Positions 59,760-64,000 of a stretch of DNA of 64,000 nt are shown one piece after another. The DNA is taken from contig JAJFPB010000004.1 in NCBI GenBank assembly GCA_020881915.1, positions 930,001 through 994,000 on the forward strand, read 5' to 3'. Within the stretch, counting starts at the first letter, position 1. Each line of letters opens with the position of its first letter. Both the position numbers and the translations under genes were made by a program. The stretch is from Paramyrothecium sp. XJ0827. Taxonomy: Eukaryota; Ascomycota; Sordariomycetes; Hypocreales; Stachybotryaceae. The notes beneath the pieces were generated by a model that saw only the letters and a program-made list of their open reading frames with translations, made no database searches and was not told the DNA's origin.

Positions 59760-59921
59760 CCAACACTCTTCTTCTTCTTGGGATATACATCCTCTCTACA
59801 AATAGCTGCTTACATCGCCCCCAGTCGAATCCGTCTTCTACCGCCAAGTAATTCCTGAGTGCTCCTTCGCCGCCCTTTATCTTCTTCCGCAACAAGTCCG
59901 CACCAGCCCTCCGCAAGCAAA

Positions 59922-61600
59922 ATGGGTTCCAGCGCATCCTCCCCGTCCGCGGCCTTGTCGCCCGAGCTCAAGCAGGCTTGCAGGTTGACGGCGACCGAGG
60001 CCCTGGCTCAGATGCGCCGCGGCGACATGACTGTAGAGCAGTATGCGCAGTCACTCCTGGATCGCATCCGGGAGCGTGATGATGCAGTTCGCGCCTGGGC
60101 GCATCTCGACCCTGAGTATGTCCTTGAGCAGGCCAGGGCGCTTGACAAGGAACCTTTGAAGAACAGAGGACCTCTCCACGGCGTGCCTATCGCTGTGAAG
60201 GATGTGATCTACACAAAGGGTGGGTATCAGCCGTAGTGGTGTGCTGCCAAAAGCACAACATCGAGCCAAGGCTGACAATGTGGATGCGCGTAGACATGCC
60301 GACGCAGCACAACTCCCCCTTGCACAAAGACGACTTCCCCAAGCTCGATGCCGCGTCTGTTACCATACTTCGTGAAGCTGGGGCACTAATTTTTGGTGAG
60401 TTTTCTGGCGGAACTTGCAAGGACATGCCTTCCACTGCATCCATGTCATGACCCTTTAGTTCCCAGCGTGTCGCTCGCCCTTTAATCGTCTCGCTCATAT
60501 GACGATCCATTTCACATGTCACCTATTCTATTACTTTGACAGTGGCTAACTTGGGGACTCTTCTTCTTCCGCGTTGAAGGCAAAACCACAACCACTGAAT
60601 TCGCGGCCAAAACCCCGGGCCCGGCGACCCGCAACCCGCACGACCCGTCCCGGACCCCCGGCGGCTCGTCCTCCGGCTCCGGCGCCGCCGTCGGCGACTT
60701 CCAAGCACCCGTCGCGCTCGGCACGCAAACGGGCGGCTCGACCATCCGCCCAGGCTCCTTCAACGGCGTCTATTCCTTCAAGCCGACGTGGAACGCCATC
60801 TCGCGCGAGGGCCAGAAGGTGTACGGGCTCATCCTCGACACCCTAGGCTTGTTCGCACGGTCGGTCGACGACTTTGAACTGCTGGCCGAGGTCTTCGCCC
60901 TGCAGGACGACGAGGAGAGTGATTTTACTGCTGTCAAGGGTGCTCGGTTCGCAGTGTGCAAGACCGTGGTATGGCCAGAGGCCGGCGAGGGCACGCGCAA
61001 CGCCATGGCCCGCGCCGTAGAGCTGCTCCGTGCACACGGCGCCATCGTGGACGAAGTTGACCTGCCCGCCGAGTTTGACAAGGCGCCCGAGTGGCACCGC
61101 ACCTTGTTGCTGTCCGAGGGTCGAGTGGCTTTCTTGTCGTCTTACCGCGCAGGCAAGGACAAGCTCGCACAGTCCCTCATCGAGCACGTTGAGAACACGG
61201 ACAAGATCTCCCGGAGGGCGCAGCTTGAGGCGTTTGACGGCGTCGCGGCCCTGCGGCCGAGGATAGATGAGATTGCTGGCCGGTACGCCGCGATCTTGAC
61301 GCCCAGCGTGTTGGACGAAGCACCCAAGGGTCTAGAGTGCACCGGCGATGCGGCGTTCTGCTCCATGTGGTCGGTAAGTCACAAAATTCACTGCCGTCAA
61401 GATTGAGATGATTGGCTAATGCTGTCTTCAAGGCGCTACACACGCCGGTCGTCAACGTGCCCGGCTTCCAAGGCGCCAACGGTCTGCCCATTGGCGTTTC
61501 ACTCGTCGCGCCGCGTTACAGGGATCGGCATCTTCTCAAGGTAAGCAAGGCCGTCGGCGCCATCTTCGAGGCCGAGGGCGGCTGGCAGCGCAAGGTCTAG
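59922..61600 (+). CDS. Amidase signature family enzyme
   Basis: Four exons (59922..60219, 60294..60395, 60580..61373, 61433..61600), with introns of 74, 184 and 59 bp, encode 453 residues. The Ser-cisSer-Lys triad is complete: Lys93 in GVPIAVKDV, the Ser cluster 164-166 in GGSSSGSGAAVG, and nucleophile Ser188 in GTQTGGSTIRPGS. The family hydrolyses amides to acid and ammonia; this STIRP variant is common in fungal and bacterial amidases of unknown substrate. No signal peptide, so intracellular. The 184-bp second intron is longer than usual but is required, because an earlier acceptor-like CAG at 60542 leads to an in-frame stop. Start at 59922 (AAAATGGG) is preferred; the frame extends 21 codons further upstream to a non-conserved leader. 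Confidence 0.93.
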
Positions 61601-62156
61601 GCTGCTGCTTTGCATTTCAAGTGTGAGGGCAACGGAAATGCATTTCCTAGTGTACACAGGTCGTGTTCGAGTTACCAGGAGTTTCTGCCAGCATTCCAAT
61701 CAGCGTCATAAGAGGATTACGGAGCATACTAGGGCATAGTCAGCGGAACAACTAGAGAGAAACAAGGAGCAGAGTCTTCAAATTTATTTCCAGCTTGAGC
61801 GTGAAATATAATTGTTATGGCTCCCGTGCTCAACGCCAGCAAAACTCTGCTTGATCGAAGCTGCAGCTTCACTTGGACCAACAGGTAGGCCTAAATAATT
61901 ACGGTACGAAGATGTGGTCACACCAGGTGTCGTTTCAGTTCATGTATTTAAAGAGCGCTATGAGCCCATTTTCCGACCGTAATCCCGAACAGTTCCCCCT
62001 CAACATACGAAAGAAACCCGATGACTCAATCGGCCGAAACGTAATGGCTCTTCCGCGTCAGATGAGCAGAATCTTTCTCCCTCTCGTCATTATTAACAAT
62101 GGTAAAATAGTAACATGAAAATGGGACCGTGGTGCATAGCTCGCCTATGCCTTGCC
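61601..62156. other. Convergent 3' flanks
   Basis: 556 bp between the amidase and CDS1 3' ends. No gene seen. Confidence 0.6.
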
Positions 62157-63834
62157 TTATTGCGATTGCGATGCGATGGCTCGGTCGATGCAATCAGAGA
62201 GCTAAGGTTTGATTGTTAGCGTCCATCCTAGTGACTACCTTAGGCGGTGCGTTGAAACTTACTTCACCGGGCATAACTCCTTGGTTGCTAAGGTAGCGAC
62301 ACATGCTCTTCACCAGCTCGACTTGCTCCTGGGGATTCAGGCTAGTGATTGCCATTTCAAGGACAGATCCCAGATCGAGGTGATGGGTGGCGATGAAGGT
62401 GTGGTAGTACATGTAGGCGAAGAAGCCCATGATAAATTGACAATCCATACGATCCGTGATACCGCCATGGCCGGGGATGGAGTGGCCAAAGTCCTTGATC
62501 TTGAAAGTCCGCTTGAGGCCGGATGCGAAGAAACCACCGAAGGGCGCAATCAGGGAGGCGAACGTAGCGAAGAGAAGAGCATGAATCTGCATCGGCGCAA
62601 AGGTGACGGACAGGTTGGTGTTTGGGGGTAAGAAGAAGAGCTGAGGTAGTTCGTAGGTATGCGGAACGAAGACGGGGTTAGGGTCGCACTCGAGACCGGT
62701 AAAGATATTGGCACCGAGGTCCTGTGACAAGTTAGCGACAGCGCCCGAGGAAGAGCGAGGCCCGCACGAGATTTTGGTTGCACTCACGTTGACAGGGCAA
62801 ATGAAGTACTTGGAGCGCATCATGATGTTGACGAGCAAGATGCCGAATAGAATTGTCATGACCCATGCGCCGACGAAACCCTCGACCGTCTTCTTGGGTG
62901 ACAACTTGATGAGCTGCGTGCGGCCAAAAGCAATACCGCAGATATAGGCAAAAATGTCGTTCGTGATGACTAGAGCGGCGGGGAGGAAAAACCAAATCAT
63001 GCCTTCAAAGACGTTGTTCATGATGAAATGCGCCTGGACGACAATGAGGTACAGGGCCATGTGCGTCCAGGCAAAGTTGGTGAACTGGAACTTGTAGTTA
63101 CCTGCCTGCAGCGAAGCAACGAAGAAGACAAAACCTGGGCACAGCGTTAGCATACGCTTGGTTCCGTACATGCGCAAGAAAGCGCGCAGCTGCAGATGCC
63201 GCGCCGGTTAGACGTACCGAAGACATAGAGAATAAAGCTTATGAAGCGGTGGTGGGTCGCGAGGGGAAGCAGAACCTTGTCAACGAGGACAATGTGCTTG
63301 AAATAGTAGATGACGCTCTCTCCGTACAGGAAGTACATGGTTGTAGCCAGCCAATACCAGTTCAGGCTCTTGGTAGAGTGTATGGATCGAGCGCGGCTAG
63401 GAACGTTGGCGATGGCGATGACTTCCTTGAAAGAGACGATCTGGACTGCGGTGACAATGAGGATGATGTAAATGTGGCCCATGAACAGGGCAGTGAAGAA
63501 CATGGCGAACATGACAAAGGTCCAAAAGGTTCGCGTCATGAAGTTGGCCTTTTTCTTCTCGTACTCTGCTTGCTTCTCTTCGGCCGTGGGCGGCTTCTGG
63601 GTTGGGCATTAGTTGTCAGCACCGAATACTCGTGGAGATGCGGCGCGGGGTCTTGCAATAGCTTGCGACTGGACTCACCTCTTCTACTGGCTCCAACCTG
63701 GAGTTGGACTTGGTCTTGGTAGGGGAGCCATCCTCGCTCACGTCGCTGAAGCTTGAGCGACGTCCTTCCGAGCCGCTGGTGTGCCCATTGGGGCTCTTGT
63801 GCGGGAAGCGAACCCCTCGCTTGGATCTTGTCAT
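62157..63834 (-). CDS. CDS1: Phosphatidate cytidylyltransferase (CDP-diacylglycerol synthase)
   Basis: Five exons, complement(62157..62201, 62263..62721, 62788..63134, 63218..63596, 63679..63834), with introns of 61, 66, 83 and 82 bp, encode 461 residues. An N-terminal Ser/Lys-rich cytosolic tail precedes about eight membrane segments. The family signature is exact: SGLKRTFKIKDFGHSIPGHGG followed by ITDRMD (bases about 62445-62525). The enzyme makes CDP-diacylglycerol from CTP and phosphatidic acid in the ER, feeding phosphatidylinositol, phosphatidylserine and cardiolipin synthesis. Intron 3 (62722-62787) is a multiple of three without stops, so retention would insert 22 residues after FICPVN; conservation (CPVNDLGANIF) favours splicing. 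The last intron swaps the end: spliced it finishes ELSDCIDRAIASQSQ, unspliced it would stop at 62194. Confidence 0.95.
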
Positions 63835-64000
63835 GGCGACTGGTGATTTCTGTACCGCTGTGATGGCTGGTGTTGCTTCTCCAGCTGTTTAGTCGTCCGT
63901 CGCACAGGTTTCGCTCGACTTTGCGGTCGCGGAGTTTGCGGAGAAGACGCGCGCTCACAGACGACGAGGATGAAGCAGGGGGGGGTGGTGCGGAGGAAGA

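Larger units (their letters stand above)
55271..59921. other. 4.6 kb divergent spacer with low-complexity DNA
   Basis: Largest feature-poor gap on the right side. From 55.3 to 57.2 kb it is AT-rich with no credible frame. From 57.4 to 59.0 kb it is GC-rich with overlapping frames on both strands (up to 253 codons, 57939-58700 plus) that lack family resemblance. It ends with GT microsatellites and the amidase promoter. Confidence 0.45.

Noticed and set aside
60396..60542. Alternative shorter second intron in the amidase
   Set aside because: The acceptor at 60542 leads to an in-frame stop within 12 codons; the acceptor at 60579 restores the conserved TTTTEFA segment.

Overview
This window looks like nuclear chromosomal DNA of a filamentous ascomycete (Pezizomycotina, most likely a Sordariomycete; the class is an inference). 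Introns are short, mostly 48-85 bp, with GTRNGT-type donors, CTRAY-like branch points and CAG/TAG acceptors. Genes lie on both strands without operons, separated by 0.3-5.8 kb spacers, and the gene content is typically fungal: an ENA sodium ATPase, a GH128 wall glucanase, an AA9-like protein, a LaeA-like methyltransferase and an Old Yellow Enzyme. Exon boundaries were worked out by hand from reading frame, splice motifs and family conservation. Every joined model closes in frame.

Left part (1-10 kb): after the 3' end of a coiled-coil gene comes a compact locus that I read as an isocyanide biosynthetic mini-cluster. It has an MCT-type major facilitator permease (2135-3532, minus), a two-domain isocyanide synthase/Fe(II)-2-oxoglutarate dioxygenase (4135-6270, minus) and, divergently, an FAD-dependent aromatic-type monooxygenase (7598-9502, plus). 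This is the most notable system in the window: an amino acid would be turned into an isonitrile, oxidised in the same polypeptide, hydroxylated by the flavoenzyme and exported.

Middle part (10-42 kb): mostly housekeeping and conserved genes. They are an unknown basic, probably nuclear protein, a secreted serine beta-lactamase-like hydrolase, a small Cys-motif protein, a beta-carbonic anhydrase with a mitochondrial leader and a second good start, an ENA-type Na+ ATPase, a roughly 5.8 kb gene-free stretch, an uncharacterised 197-aa fungal protein, a GPI-type GH128 glucanase, a PTS2-bearing 3-ketoacyl-CoA thiolase, a SulP anion transporter with a STAS domain, and a 910-aa single-exon protein with a prolyl-hydroxylase-like 2OG oxygenase core.

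Right part (42-64 kb): a 242-bp MITE-like element with perfect 18-bp inverted repeats and a TA duplication, then a LaeA-like methyltransferase, an alpha/beta hydrolase, an Old Yellow Enzyme and a secreted AA9-family protein that lacks the N-terminal histidine of the copper brace. A hypothetical gene, a 4.6 kb spacer, an amidase and the CDS1 phosphatidate cytidylyltransferase finish the window. The long spacers contain no reading frame I can defend.
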